From the NCBI GenBank assembly GCA_963971405.1, contig OZ020489.1, positions 32,087,047 to 32,151,046 of the forward strand: a stretch of DNA of 64,000 bases. The letters are read 5' to 3'. Shown here piece by piece: positions 46,401-57,056 of this stretch (its first letter is position 1; each line of letters opens with the position of its first letter). This DNA is from Psococerastis gibbosa. Taxonomy: Eukaryota; Arthropoda; Insecta; Psocodea; Psocidae. Below the pieces are notes generated by a model. It saw nothing but the letters and a program-made list of their open reading frames with translations, had not been told where the DNA came from and did no database searches. The position numbers were made by a program, and so were the translations under genes.

Positions 46401-49079
46401 CGGCGGAAAACAGGTTCAAAGGGTACTTTGAAATTACATGCATAGAGTAAAAACATTCCACAGCCTGAAATTTTAAACCGAAATTAATTTTTAATGTCTC
46501 ATTGGAAGCAGTATGAATTAAGGTTTCAAACGAGTATAAATACATATATTTTCAAATTCACCCCTTAATTAAACACGAGTGGAACACAAAATGACGCATT
46601 TCCACCAATCCCATCTGAATTGCATGGGCGGGTTTAAAGCAATTTTATGGGCTGATGTGGAAGGCGTATCTTAATTTAAATTATACCCATGTCTTCGTCT
46701 ATTCTTCTTTCAGGCCATGCTATATTTGTGGTGATCAAGCAAGGGGTTTGGCTTTGGGGGTATGAAACGTCAGGGGGTGCGCACGATTTTCGACAAAAAT
46801 TGGCCTCTTCGGCCGCGTTATTATTTATTTAAAAAATGCAAACAACGGTACTTATTTCTTTCTCTTTCCAGCCATATATTATTTAAGTTAATTAGTAAAT
46901 TAAGTTTAAGTTAAGTTAGACATTGTCACGTAAAACTATCGTCCGTTAACCGACTTTACAACCGACTTACAGACAACCAATTTTTTAGTTGAATTTTCTA
47001 TAAAAGCTTGTTTTTAGTTTTTTAAACTATTATTTATTTTTCACTTTTTAGTTGAATTACCTATATTATTGTTGATAACGTCTAATATATAATAGGACTA
47101 TGTTAACGAGTGATTGCCGAATGAAAACCGTCAAAACTGATTGACTTCGCCGGTTTACGGTAACCCCGGCTTACGGTAAGTCGGGAACTAGCCCTGTCTC
47201 TCTGATACTCTCATGCGTAGTTCGCGCACTAGCTCTATCTCTCTTACTCTTGTAGGTATTTATTACACATGCAATAACTAATAAGTCACACTGCCTTCAA
47301 ACACTACTTTTTAAATGAGCATCAAAAAATCTGAATACAATGTTGTATTTTGTTAAACTACTGTAGATCCCCTGGCAACAGCCGCCCGACAGCAGACGCC
47401 ACACTCTCATGCAAAGGATGGGGAAAGAAATTTAATAATTTTAATTAGCGAATTTAATTGCAGACAGACCAATTGGTCTTGCAAGACTTCAGACATCCTG
47501 ACAAAAACATTAAATAAATAGAAGGAAAAAAAAAAAAAAAAAAAAAAAAACAGGATTATGGGATATTGTAATTGAATTATTGCATTGTCATCGGTCTTTG
47601 ACAGGTGTGTAAAGTTTGAAATAAATCTGATCGTTCAAAGTAGGGCAAAATCGAGCCCAAAGGGGTCGGTTACAAATTATAATATTCAGGTGAAACTAAT
47701 AAAACCGTTATAATAATGAAAATAACAGACTTTGTAGACATTTTAGAGTAGTCACAATTGTTAACTCAGTTATGACTATGATGATTATACGACGCCTAGA
47801 CCAAAATGTCCACCTATCCAACCAGTCTGACAAAACTTTTATAATTATTTGAATTCTCAATTCAATCCGCGCCAATACCACCAGAGCCCTCAGCGGCGCT
47901 CTACCTACTGTAACTGCTGTTCTGATAATTTCACTGTATTTATTTAAACGTAACAGGTCATGGGCTTAAACCGGGTTTCAACCTAACAGAAACAATTAGG
48001 ACTTTGCAATTTTTCATTGTTACCATAATTAATGTTCGGTTAAGTATGTAAGTGAATGTGAAAGTTAAGCGAAAATAAAAACTTACTTATGTTGCGCAGT
48101 TGAATTTTGCAGTGGAGATGTAGCTAGTAGTGTGTTCTCATCTTCCACTATGAACGCTCCTCCTTGGTCATCAACTGGTTTTATTCGTAGAACTACTTTG
48201 AAGTTACCGCCGTCCAAACGGGTGCCGAGGTTCACCGGCCGAATTTCAATGGAGCTGTTCACTGAGCTCGGAGGCACGAATGTCATAAACGACGCTTGAT
48301 CATCTAAAACAGAGAAGACCAATTTATTGTTAATAAAGTTTTGGTGCGCCTAGGGACTAGGCTAATGTCCCTGAAATTCCAGGCAAACCCATGTTTTCTT
48401 ATAATACAATCTTTTTAAGGCTTCCTGTTTCATACTAGATATTTAATCAAAGTCATGATTTTAAAACCAGAAGGCATGCTCCTCTACATTTTGACGCATG
48501 ATGTCTGAAATGACATTCATCTACTTTGCAACTTTACATTCTTTGAGGCTCCTCAATATTTCTCTTGAAAATTGGCTGGGGTTGTGCCCGATTTGCCAAA
48601 AATTAAAAAAAAAGTAGTAGTAACGCAACAATTATTGCTAACACTGCAAGGATTCTTTTTATATTAATTATCACTCTAAAAGCCGTCAGAATTTTAACTG
48701 ACTAGTGACTAACACTCCTACGTCTACCACAAATAGCTAAGTAAACTTTGTAGAAGCTACACAAGTTGCAATGTTGCGGCTTGTAAGAGCAGTGCAATAG
48801 CGGGCTTACTAGATGGATTTGTCTTAAAACCCCGGTGGCAAGTCTGGAACTTATGCTATAGGTTAATTGGATTTTTCTTTGCATAGAGCTTATACATAAT
48901 TCAGAACCTAGCGATTTACAACATCATAACTAAACTAAGTAATGGATTAAATTGGAAGTTAGTAGCTAGAGCCACTCAGTGTTTACGTCTAACATATACC
49001 ATGAACTTTACTCAAAATTAACAGTTAAACGGTAGTTATACGGCATGGGAATTAAAAGCTTAGACTTACCCAACTCCAT
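34378..49079 (-). CDS. Kinesin-6 family motor protein, KIF20/subito-like, complete (1370 residues, 7 coding exons)
   Basis: Coding exons on the - strand: 49079-49070, 48303-48087, 44149-42701, 39506-39284, 38776-38596, 37211-35218, 34416-34378. Phases agree throughout. Seen: core strand FKVVLRIKP; P-loop GTTSAGKS (about residues 116-123); switch I NDRSSRSH (304-311); switch II DLAGSERS (337-344); LNESNNINKSLTTLGKCI; a long insertion before the strand SLWISMVEIYNEK, which is a kinesin-6 hallmark; coiled coil after the motor; long Ser/Thr-rich tail with repeats; basic C-terminus. Known of the family: kinesin-6 motors bundle antiparallel microtubules at the spindle midzone and recruit cytokinesis regulators. 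KIF20A, KIF20B or subito ortholog cannot be decided by eye. KIF23/Pavarotti is less likely because the neck and tail lack any segment I recognise from it. Confidence 0.88.
34992..35168 (-). mobile_element. SINE-B copy in last kinesin intron
   Basis: Same orientation as the kinesin gene, about 50 nt downstream of the exon 6 donor. It supplies the TAG that ends exon 6 readthrough. Confidence 0.75.
35218..37211 (-). CDS. Kinesin-6 coding exon 6: long Ser/Thr-rich tail with 25-residue repeats
   Basis: Acceptor TTTTTAG, donor GTAAGT, phase 1 to 0, 665 codons. No globular domain is recognised. The centre carries tandem 25-residue units of the form VAETGVGTSPTVLEAATHMT plus PRKIS, each with an SP and a TP. 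The rest is Ser/Thr-rich with basic clusters (KKRAKKKTNKN; RTARGKKKNKENESPEVRVK). If the donor is ignored, the frame runs 20 more codons into a SINE and stops at 35157-35155. Confidence 0.85.
36380..36760 (-). repeat. 75-bp in-frame tandem repeat inside the kinesin tail exon
   Basis: The same + strand sequence, beginning gcagcctccaaaactgtagg, starts at 36521, 36596 and 36671, exactly 75 bp apart. More diverged units flank it on both sides, one shortened. The protein unit carries TSP and MTPRK. Confidence 0.9.
37241..37608. mobile_element. Tc1/mariner-type MITE next to kinesin exon 6 acceptor
   Basis: Ends CAGCCCGTAGGAAA and its complement TTTCCTACGGGCTG, flanked by TA on both sides (37239-37240, 37609-37610). 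The arms pair over most of the length. It begins 28 nt upstream of kinesin exon 6 in gene orientation. Confidence 0.8.
37700..38280 (+). pseudogene. LINE 3'-end fragment
   Basis: It encodes LVWSVALYGCETWCISEKQL, then FEMWCYRGMLRIPWQAHVTN, then RRANWIGHLLRHENFV, the C-terminal region of a LINE reverse transcriptase. It lies in the kinesin intron, antisense to the gene, just beyond a Tc1-type MITE. Related fragments are at 12425-12905 and 41055-41345. Confidence 0.8.
38461..38482. repeat. poly-A tract
   Basis: Run of about 22 A in a kinesin intron. Similar runs occur at 47530, 54181 and (as T) 30596. Confidence 0.6.
38596..38776 (-). CDS. Kinesin-6 coding exon 5: coiled-coil stalk
   Basis: The acceptor TATTTTAG precedes RLERLLNEGAEEYATLNTEN; the helix continues to LIEDLRSIINTEPE. 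Donor GTTTGT, phase 0 to 1. It lacks an in-frame Met at its start, so it is easily missed. Confidence 0.8.
38890..39090 (+). mobile_element. SINE-C copy
   Basis: Contains actcatatctgtacttggtt and ccggtgtaggttgacatcga; lies in a kinesin intron. Confidence 0.65.
39118..39205 (-). mobile_element. SINE-B copy, truncated
   Basis: Contains agccaacctagcggagttag and the start of the body only. Confidence 0.6.
39284..39506 (-). CDS. Kinesin-6 coding exon 4: coiled-coil stalk
   Basis: Acceptor TTTGCTGCAG, donor GTATGA, phase 2 to 0. It encodes a very charged coiled coil, starting AKEAEIKRLKEALKESESEF and ending EELQRKCQ. Confidence 0.85.
39690..40745 (-). pseudogene. LINE reverse transcriptase fragment (3' half) in a kinesin intron
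   Basis: The frame 40685-39705 encodes PTGVPQGSILGPTLFLAYIN, the catalytic SLYADD and a C-terminal region with TRSGGDLHQEQY. Upstream the frame shifts near 40690: FNRLLGLQCVHKN lies in another frame. The 5' part is lost. The 3' end, on the minus strand, runs into a (TTA)n tract at 39630-39690. It looks Jockey/CR1/I-like but I cannot fix the clade. Confidence 0.85.
41055..41345 (-). pseudogene. LINE 3'-end fragment
   Basis: Nucleotide match to the fragments at 12.5 and 37.9 kb (shared words such as ctggttggcagcaacatgt). It lies in the kinesin intron. Confidence 0.6.
41935..42130 (-). mobile_element. SINE-B copy, full-length
   Basis: Best preserved copy: B-box complement gggactcgaac and A-box complement accactactctacaggtcc. 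Confidence 0.75.
42140..42668 (+). pseudogene. LINE 3' end with TTAC tail
   Basis: It encodes HSHAFLSEKAYNLLPLSVKS and TIYKAKIKKQLRQYS, the last residues of a LINE reverse transcriptase. After a 3' UTR it ends with TTACTTACTTACTAA, only about 30 nt from the kinesin exon 3 donor. Confidence 0.65.
42701..44149 (-). CDS. Kinesin-6 coding exon 3: motor domain and neck
   Basis: Acceptor TTTTTCAG, donor GTAAGT, phase 2 both ends. It holds nearly all of the motor. About 80 residues of extra sequence lie between PGIIPRAIAAIF and SLWISMVEIYNEK, the kinesin-6 insertion. After the motor come a Ser/Asp linker and a coiled coil (LQRQLASAESTIGGLRREME). All nucleotide-binding residues look intact. Confidence 0.92.
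44390..47060. mobile_element. 2.7-kb inverted-repeat (foldback) element in a kinesin intron
   Basis: Left arm about 44390-45510, right arm about 45950-47060. Paired words: ggttgtctgtaagtcggttg at 44422 against caaccgacttacagacaacc at 46960; the CGTCGTCACGTCAAAAA-type inner ends also pair. The spacer is about 440 bp and AT-rich. No coding frame. It lies wholly inside the intron between kinesin exons 2 and 3. The right outer end has an extra insertion relative to the left. Confidence 0.8.
48087..48303 (-). CDS. Kinesin-6 coding exon 2: motor N-terminus
   Basis: Acceptor TGTTTTAG, donor GTAAGT, phase 1 to 2. It encodes DDQASFMTFVPPSSVNSSIE and the first motor strand (NFKVVLRIKP), ending NSTAQHK. 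Together with exon 3 it reads QHKFKFSTILVP across the junction. Confidence 0.85.
49070..49079 (-). CDS. Kinesin-6 coding exon 1 (10 nt)
   Basis: ATGGAGTTGG followed by donor GTAAGT. It supplies Met-Glu-Leu and the first base of an Asp codon completed by exon 2. The start is chosen because it is the only ATG just upstream whose donor gives the right phase. The 5' UTR boundary is not visible. Confidence 0.65.
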
Positions 49080-50280
49080 TGTATTAGTTAATTTGAATAA
49101 CATACAAAATTAAAAGCATAATAAATACAATAACAATTAAAAAATATTCTCAGTGACCGTTGTCCGTTACACTATACAAATACAAAAACATTCGTTCACT
49201 TCAATGTTCAATCATTGTTGATACTGAAGGCTCACAAGGTGGACCTCACAGTATTTCCGCCCGCAGCGCTACCTGCAGGATCAACGGGGGAATATAATCT
49301 GACTACAAAAGTCAAAAGCACTGTTTTTAATAATTTATTGAAATTAAAATGTGTATCTAAGCATATTTAATTTTTTCATAATTTTTCATATATAAATAAT
49401 AAACAACGCTCTATTTTTTTCCAATTTTCAGCTTATATGTTATCTCAGAGGACAGTCAACGACTGCAACCGTCATCTTCCTTACTTGTCAAAAGCACTGT
49501 TTTTATCATTAATTACAATGGAATTGATTATCTAAGCAAATTTAATATTTTTATATATTTAAATATATTTAATATAAACAACGACTATTTTTTCTCAACC
49601 TCAAGCTATATTTTATCTGAAAAGAAAATAAACGTCTCAAGTAGTTTATCCGCCATCTTTGCTTGTATTTTACTACGTAGTTCAAGAACACTATTTTTAA
49701 TAATTTACTAACAACTTAATTGTTTATCTGAACAAATTTATTATTTTTTTTTAATATAAATTTATATTAGTATTTATTTATGACTGAAATAAACTTAAAA
49801 ATAAAGATTAAAACATAAATTACAAATGAAAGTTTGTTTATTTGGCGGTTAAGGCGGAAACGCGACACTAGCGCAGTCTCAACGTCCGACAGGGAAATAA
49901 TCAGGTCACGCGGACAGGAGCCGACATCAAAACAAACAAATACTTCTTTATTGGTTTGTGGTTGGAAACGATCTATATTCCCTGGTGGTTGGACGTCAAA
50001 AACCAAAGACCAAGATCCAAAGGAACTTTTGACAAGGTCATTTTTTGATGTCTTAAATTTTAATTTAATTCGCATTTTTATGGATTTTTCAAAATAATTT
50101 TTGTCTACAATATTGAATATTATTTAAAATTAGAATTTTATATGTTTTGACCTTTAAATTATAATAAGCACTCGCCATGGTTATTTCACAGCCCAGTGCG
50201 CATGTGCCTTTCCCGACTTCCCATTGCTTCCCATTTGTTTGACGTTTTTTGAGGTTTTGGCGGCATTGTCACAGAGTTTG
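49080..50280. other. upstream region of the kinesin gene
   Basis: It must contain the kinesin promoter and 5' UTR. I cannot place a TATA box or initiator with confidence. Most of 49310-49790 is a tandem repeat. Short ORFs on both strands at 49767-50097 overlap each other and match no family I know. Confidence 0.5.
49310..49790. repeat. tandem repeat of about 185 bp upstream of the kinesin gene
   Basis: agcactgtttttaataattt begins near 49317; related starts occur near 49494 and 49687. The units also share ataaacaacg...cta and a cgtcatctt/ccgccatcttt segment. About 2.5 diverged units. Confidence 0.7.
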
Positions 50281-50292
50281 GCTTAAAGTTAA
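50281..50292. repeat. target-site duplication, left copy
   Basis: GCTTAAAGTTAA, identical to 51765-51776 on the far side of the LINE. Confidence 0.85.
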
Positions 50293-51764
50293 CTTGACTT
50301 ACTTGACTTATGGTGGCTGGGTGGGTCCGGGGGGACCTTTCGCCGCGTACACACAAGCTCGCCATCTCTTTCGGTCATGCGCCGTCTCTCTCCAGCTCTG
50401 ACGATCAATGCCCGCTTTATCTAGGTCGACCATGGCCTGGTCGAACCATCTTCTTCGTGGTCTTCCTCTTCCTCTCTGACCGTCAGGCAAAGCGTCTAGT
50501 ACTCTTAGAGGTGCTCTGGAACGTTCCATCCTCGCTACATGGCCAAGCCATTGGAGTCTTCGAGCTCGGAGTTCGGATAGCACATCCGCTGATTTGTATA
50601 GCGCATATAGTTCTGCGTTGTGCCTGATGCGCCATCCTCTCTCGTCCATTACACCTCCAAATATTCTGCGGAGCATCTTTCGTTCGAAGACCATTAGTAG
50701 GTTTTCATCCCTTTTCTTTAGTGCCCAAGCTTCAGCTCCATACAAGAGGACTGGGCGGACTAGGGTCTTGTACAGTCTTGTCTTTGTTGTCCAGGAGAGT
50801 AAACGTGATCGGAATAGGCTACTCGTTTGGAAAAAGGCAACGTTTGCCGCCTTTACACGGCTCTTCACATCTACACTTGTGTCGTTTGTCTCTGTGACCA
50901 CGGAGCCAAGGTAGCGGAAATCGCTGACTCGTTCGAAAGAGTAATTGCCAGACTGTGCTTGCTGATGATGCTCTTCTTCCTTACTGAGTAAAAGGTACTT
51001 TGTTTTTTCAGCATTTACACTTAGGCCAACAGTGCTGGCTGCTTCTAATATTTTTGTGACCAGAGCTTCCGCGTCTTCTTTTTTGTGTGCTACAACATTT
51101 AGGTCATCCGCATACCCTAGGATCTTGATCAGGCCACCTAAGTCTACTCCACAATTCATGTCTCGGACACTCCGTACTACCTTCTCTAGCACCAGGTTGA
51201 ATAACAGTGGTGATAAGCCATCCCCTTGCTTTACGCCTGTCTCTACTTGGAAGGGGGCCGACAAGTTTCCCTCGACTATCACTCGCGCTCTAGATCCCAT
51301 GACTGCAACTTGGGTCATTTTCAGTAGTTTCTTTGGGATACCAAATTCTTCTAAGACTCTCCACAGTTTCATTCTCACAATAGAGTCATAGGCTTTGGAA
51401 AAATCCACAAAAATGTTATGGACATTTAAATTGTATTCCCAGCACTTTTCAAAAATCAATCGGAGGGTAAACAGTTGATCGGTCGTTGATCGGTTTCTCC
51501 GAAAGCCGGCTTGATAGTCGCCTAATACCTCCTCCGCAAACGGGTTCAGTCTACTTAGGATAATGTTGGAAAGTACCTTATATCCAGTGCTCAAAAGCGA
51601 TATTCCCCTGTAGTTACGACAGTCCGATTTGTCCCCCTTTTTGTAGATAGGTGTTATAAGTGCCTCATTCCAGTCATCCGGGATGCGTTCTTCACGCCAT
51701 ATCAGCAGTATAAGGTTATGCAGCTTCGTCAACAGTGCATCACCACCGCACTTAAACAGTTCAA
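50293..51764 (-). mobile_element. 5'-truncated non-LTR retrotransposon (RTE-like LINE) with target-site duplication
   Basis: One uninterrupted frame runs from the truncation point to a stop at 50308. It encodes reverse transcriptase motifs: DYQAGFRRNRSTTDQLFTLR, FVDFSKAYDS, GVKQGDGLSPLLFN and the catalytic GYADD. The C-terminal region LLYGAEAW, then RLQWLGHVARM, is typical of LINEs. The endonuclease is missing through truncation. The 3' end (low coordinates) finishes in a short CAAGT-rich repeat. The 12-bp sequence GCTTAAAGTTAA flanks both ends (50281-50292 and 51765-51776). The lack of stops suggests a young insertion. Confidence 0.9.
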
Positions 51765-51776
51765 GCTTAAAGTTAA
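51765..51776. repeat. target-site duplication, right copy
   Basis: GCTTAAAGTTAA, identical to 50281-50292. Confidence 0.85.
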
Positions 51777-53169
51777 ATATTAATTAAATATATTATGCTC
51801 AATTGTGAAAAATATAAATTACCGTTTGTCCGGAAATACCACATTTTAACTCTATATTTCAGGAAAGAAGTTTTTCATTAATGAAACTATTGGCTAATTA
51901 ATGTACCGTATATATGTAGGTATTTCTGTCAAGGGATCATTGAGCGCTTCGACATGAAAAAAAAAAAACAGGCTGCTTGACTTTGTCCTTTGATTAAACG
52001 TGTTTTGAACCGGAGACTCTAACTTTACTTGTTGAGGCTGTATAATTACATTTTTGTAGGGGTAAGATCTGATTCTGCCTATTGGGCATTGTTGTGTTGG
52101 GTGGTGGCGTCTTGTTTCTGTCTTCCCAACTTTCGGGACCTATCATCAGTGACGGATTTACCAGTAGGCAAATGCGCGCGCGTACGGTACTTAAAAAAAA
52201 TTTTGGTACATATTAAGAGCTTATGTAAAAAAAATTAAAATAATTATGTTTAAAATTACGGTTATGGCCAAACCGGAGGGTTGTGGCCTTGATCGTTGAG
52301 CGTTGAATACATAGAATTATAATAGAACTGGAGCGGCGGGAGTCATAATATGCCTTACGAGGCACCCATTAACCATTAGCCAACTATCAGAGATAAGTAC
52401 CAACGCAAAAAATATTAAAGTCTTACACATTGCAGCATAGCAAAGCGGATACCTGGACCCGGTCAAAAACTCTGTAGTTTAGTAGTTAGCTCGTGCAGGC
52501 TATTTCCCCGCCGAATTGCGTACATATCTTGTGCAGGCTACACTTGCAGCCATATTGATAACGGTCTCCAGCCACGGGATCGTTGAATATCCATTCTATA
52601 AACAAAGCCCCGCGTCTCGTACCTGTTCCGTATTTGATTTGTATTATTTCAAGTTTTACCAATTTCTGGCGCTTTACTGTCAAATTAAGTGTTGAGCTTC
52701 TGACTAAAGTGCATTTCATTACAAAAGTTGGAGGTTTTTCTTCCCTGTGGGGCACGTAAAAATGTTCTAAAAGGTATGTTTTTAATTGCTTCATGCACAA
52801 ATTTTAGATCTAATGTAATTGTAATTTTTGGTTTAGTCAATAGTGTAAGCATGTCTACGCGTATACTATACCTTTCTATCTAATTTTACTATACCACTGC
52901 GGTTTAAAACATATATTACGACCCCTCTGCAAAGACAATTCCAGGCCAGTCACGTGACCCCCTCCGGTTTGGCCATTAGAATAAGAAAGTAGGTTATTTT
53001 GATTATAAACAAAAAATAAAAATAAAATAGTGGTTTTATTAGTTAACACCCCCCCCCCCCTATACATACAATAATTATTAATGTCCGCGACAAGGGCAAG
53101 GGCAGTGCCTATATCCGCACAAAAGCCGAATCCGCCCCTGCCTATCATGCACAGATGTACTGTATTTAC

Positions 53170-53458
53170 AAAGGCTTTCACGTTACGTGATGAAGTAGTA
53201 GAATCCAGGATGATAGGTTGTGGTCGTTCTGAAAGCTTAATTCCAAACGTTTCGACAACATTTGTGGTCGACATCTTTAAATAATATTAATTTAATAAAT
53301 TTAATTATATACTTCAAGTATTGTATCTCGGAGGCTCACGCAGTCTACTCAGTTCCACTGAAGATGTCTTCCCCAGAATATGTTGACGAAACTTATGGAG
53401 GTACGCTTTCAGAACGATCACGGCCTATCATCCCGGATTCTACTACCTACTTCATCAT
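53170..53458. mobile_element. palindromic repeat, gcctatcatcccggattctac family
   Basis: Left arm with gatgataggttgtggtcgtt pairs with aacgatcacggcctatcatc. Single-arm relatives lie at 5345-5430, 8850-8905, 22015-22240 and 40835-40910. Confidence 0.65.
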
Positions 53459-53854
53459 GACAAAGATGGGTTTTGCATATGAATACTTAGGGAAAATAAA
53501 TTATGCCTGACAAAAAAGGGTAGTCACATGTATCCGGTATGCTTCGGCTTTGGCTCAATCTTAGGCTATACGAGATGGGTGAAAAAATAAATAATAATTT
53601 TATAAATTTAAATGGACCGGCCTCGTAATCATTGTGCACCTCTGAAAAAGCCTAGACCGTTAATTACAGGCTCTTAATTTTGCCCGTTTTAAGCTCAGCG
53701 CTACAGAAAGACATACAGTAGGTGGGCAGCTATTCCTTGTTGAATCATTTTGAATAGTTTGCCCTCCTTCAAACGCATTGCTTATTATGTTCTCTACATT
53801 ATGTAAAATGTGTATACACCGTTGGCTGAAGTTCCTGCAAAAAATAGTAGGGTA

Positions 53855-54010
53855 GTGCCCCCCCCCCCCCCAAACAAATTTTTTTTATAGTAAATCTATT
53901 GTAAGTTACTTTTTACATTCTAATCTAATCAATGCTACATATGTTTGTTGTATTTTGACCCACAACTTACCCCCTGCTCCCCCCCCCAAATGGGCTGGAT
54001 ACGTCCCTGG
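53855..54010 (-). mobile_element. fragment with GGACGTATCCAG end
   Basis: C runs and the end CTGGATACGTCCCTG resemble 55225-55360, which ends CTGGATCCGTCCCTG. Probably degraded hAT-like elements; no intact second terminus. Confidence 0.4.
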
Positions 54011-54177
54011 TAATAGGTGCCTGACTCTATACCAGTGGTATAATACCACCCTAATATAAGCTCGGTTACAGAAACAGATATATATGCAACTATGAATATA
54101 CCATACACACACACACCACAGACAACAACACCGGCAACTACAAACCAGAAAGCGCGTTTACCCACACGGGTCTGGCG

Positions 54178-54212
<35 letters not shown>

Positions 54213-54904
54213 ATGAATGTTAGATTAGGCCTTTTTCAAATTTAAGCTGCAGATGGGCTGAGCCCTGCAGCATATTATAATTATTGTAACTTACATTTTA
54301 ATGGAAATATAAATTTATAGTGTTATATTGTATTATGAATTGCCTTCCTTTTGTTGAATCAATTTTTACAGCTTCCCCTTCAGAATCCCCGTTGCATTCC
54401 CGATTAATTATATGGCACCGCTGCTATCGAATAATAATAATTATTGTACAGTCTCTTGTGTTCTGGGCACCTTGGTTTAGGCCTACTTTCTGAAAATTGT
54501 AACGATGAAATCAAAGAAATCAATACTGAAATATCGGCTAAGGACTTCTTAATGGCAAATAATATTACGGCATTTCATGTCTGCTCCGCAAACGATGTCA
54601 AGTTTTCACCAACTGTTTTGATTGATTTTCATTTTATATGTGACCTATCATGCATGAGCTCATTTTAGGCCCATTTATATTTTAAGCGGAAAATAACGCG
54701 ATCTAACGAACGTTTTGCCCTTTAAGGCCTTATACCCTGAAGGTAGATTATACTCTATAACTTTTTAGTATACGGCCTAGACTTTTTGCCTATACTGCAA
54801 GTACGCCTATTAGGTTCCTTCTGATGCAATTGCTGGAAGCTAAATCGTTAATTGTTTTTTAGCAATTGATAAACGTGTTGCGTCAACGCCCCATTTCAAA
54901 ATCT

Positions 54905-55045
54905 TCAATCGGAGTCCCACACTGGCTACATTTACTGGCCATGCTACGGAGGGCATGTAAAGCAGGCGGTCCCGGGTCATCCTAGTTGAATGTTAGATAG
55001 GGCTTTATATACCCCTAACTCCGCTAGGTTGGCTTAGTAATAGAA
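54905..55045 (+). mobile_element. SINE-B copy, 5'-truncated
   Basis: Begins at cggagtcccacactggctac and ends at ggttggcttagtaatagaac. Confidence 0.7.
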
Positions 55046-55224
55046 CAACAAAAAGTCGAGATTTATTTATTTATTTTATAGTAAGCCACCTGGGCTTACT
55101 ACTTATCAAACTCATTATAATCTTCTGATTCTGCTTCTATAATCTCGGGTAGCGAATACACAATGCATATATACTAAGTATAGACTGTATATATTGGCCA
55201 GACCCAAGACTGATACGGTGGGTG

Positions 55225-55360
55225 TAGCTCCCCCCCCCCCCCCAAAATAGTATGTCTGTTGTAAGTACATTAATCACGTTATAATTTAATCGATAATAAA
55301 TTAGTTTATTCTATTTTGACCCCTCCCCCAAAAAAAAATGGCTGGATCCGTCCCTGGCCG
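55225..55360 (-). mobile_element. fragment with CAGGGACGGATCCAG end
   Basis: Related to 53855-54010 by the terminal sequence, the C run and the interior ctattttgacccc. Confidence 0.4.
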
Positions 55361-57056
55361 GACCAGGGGTCTTTCCGGGTTTGAAATGTCAACGCGCAAA
55401 TTTCAAATAAGAAGTTATGATTTGACAGACATACTGCTGTCTGTCAGGAAACATGGTGATCCCCACACCACCCCCCGACACTTGAGCGAATTTTCGAAAA
55501 TGTTGGCCTTGAAGTGAGAAAGCTGTACTTCTGGACTTATTGCGTAAATCCGGCACTGATTGGACCATATAGCATACAAAGCGAGATCTTATGCTGAACC
55601 TATAAGTGAATCCTAAAACGTTAAATCTCTGTCCGCAAGTTGGACCAGAGGAAGGTTGTTGTTTTGTTATCAGAAATACGATAGTATAAGACAGATGGTT
55701 AAAAATCCGATCTGCAATTGGTTCAAACTGCCCACATAAGCAAAATCTGATATTCAAGAAATTTTGTTTTGAACTTTTTGCAAAAGAAGGCGATTATATA
55801 AAAATGGGGGCGAATAATGGTAGGTAACCCTTTTTGATCTATTGTCCACAGAAATCTCAAAGAACCCAATGATGACGTGGGATTTTTCTATGGGTAACTG
55901 AAAAAAACAAGGGGTTCAGCCATAAACAAGATTGACAAACAACCCTTTGTGTACAGGGTGTTCCGAGTCTAAATCCTGACCTCTGCCCTATGGCCTTTGA
56001 ATTGTATATACAGTACATGTACTGAAAATTGAATTACTCTGTACATGGGCCTAGCTACTGCGCGAAGTTTATAAAGTAAATTTGGACTATGAGAATAAAG
56101 TGCAATAAACCCTCATTGCTACTAATTTGCTATTTATGAAACTTTCCTTGTTGAGAAACGCAATCATTTGGGGTAGGCCAATTCACTATCCGGTATTTAG
56201 CATGCTAAACCGTGTTAAATTTGTTTAATTGAGAATCCCATTCTCGGTCGTAACTTCTAAAAATAGAAAATTATTTAGCACTGCACGGAAATTTAGCGAA
56301 CCCTGGGGTTCCCTAAATCCACCGTAGCGGCCGCGGTCATTTTAACTTCATTATATTTTAGGGGGATTCATCTACCTATTGAGATGGCGACCAATGTTCG
56401 ACTTTCGGAAAATTTCTTCACAACTTTTCATTTCATGATCCCCTGAGCCTAAAACCACCCTCCGTTCAAAATGTATATAATATATATATATAATATAAAA
56501 TGTAATATGTATGTATGTATGTATATACATTCAATAATTATATAGCCTATACGATACACAGTATGTACATCGATTATTCGATTTTAGGAAACACTCTAAC
56601 TTCCGTAAATATTATCTGATTTTGATTAAACTTGGCACAAAAATTGATCATACAGATGTCATGATCGAGTTCGTTAACCAGCTAGATCCACTATTTAGTT
56701 CCAAGATGGCAGCTGATTGAAACCTTATATAATTCATATCCCAGTTAATATTGGTCGCAGAGGAATGAATTAAAATTTGACTGAAAGTCCGTATTATTAT
56801 TATCTACGATAATGGTTATTTTACGACAAATCAATGATTTCAAGATGACGTCCAGTCAAAGTTCATAGTCGGCATTGCTTGGAACACAAGAGTGTTTTGT
56901 GTGTTGATGTTGTTTGTGGACGGGAAAATAATGAAGTATTTTTTATTTTTTATTACATACATAGCCTAGAGGAAAAGCAGGGTCTGCAGAATCTTCTCAT
57001 ACCTGATCGGCCAGAGCCGAAAGGGATTTTTATATTAGTTTATCAGTGGATATTTA

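Noticed and set aside
49767-50097. overlapping ORFs of 102 and 87 residues on opposite strands
   Set aside because: They lie next to the tandem repeat, match no family I know, and neither has splice or start context favouring it.
50310-51391. + strand ORFs of about 105-119 residues
   Set aside because: They are antisense to the LINE reverse transcriptase frame.
52486-52800. - strand ORF of 104 residues with Cys-rich end
   Set aside because: The Cys spacing looked like a zinc-binding motif at first but is irregular, with no homology I recognise and no supporting splice sites.
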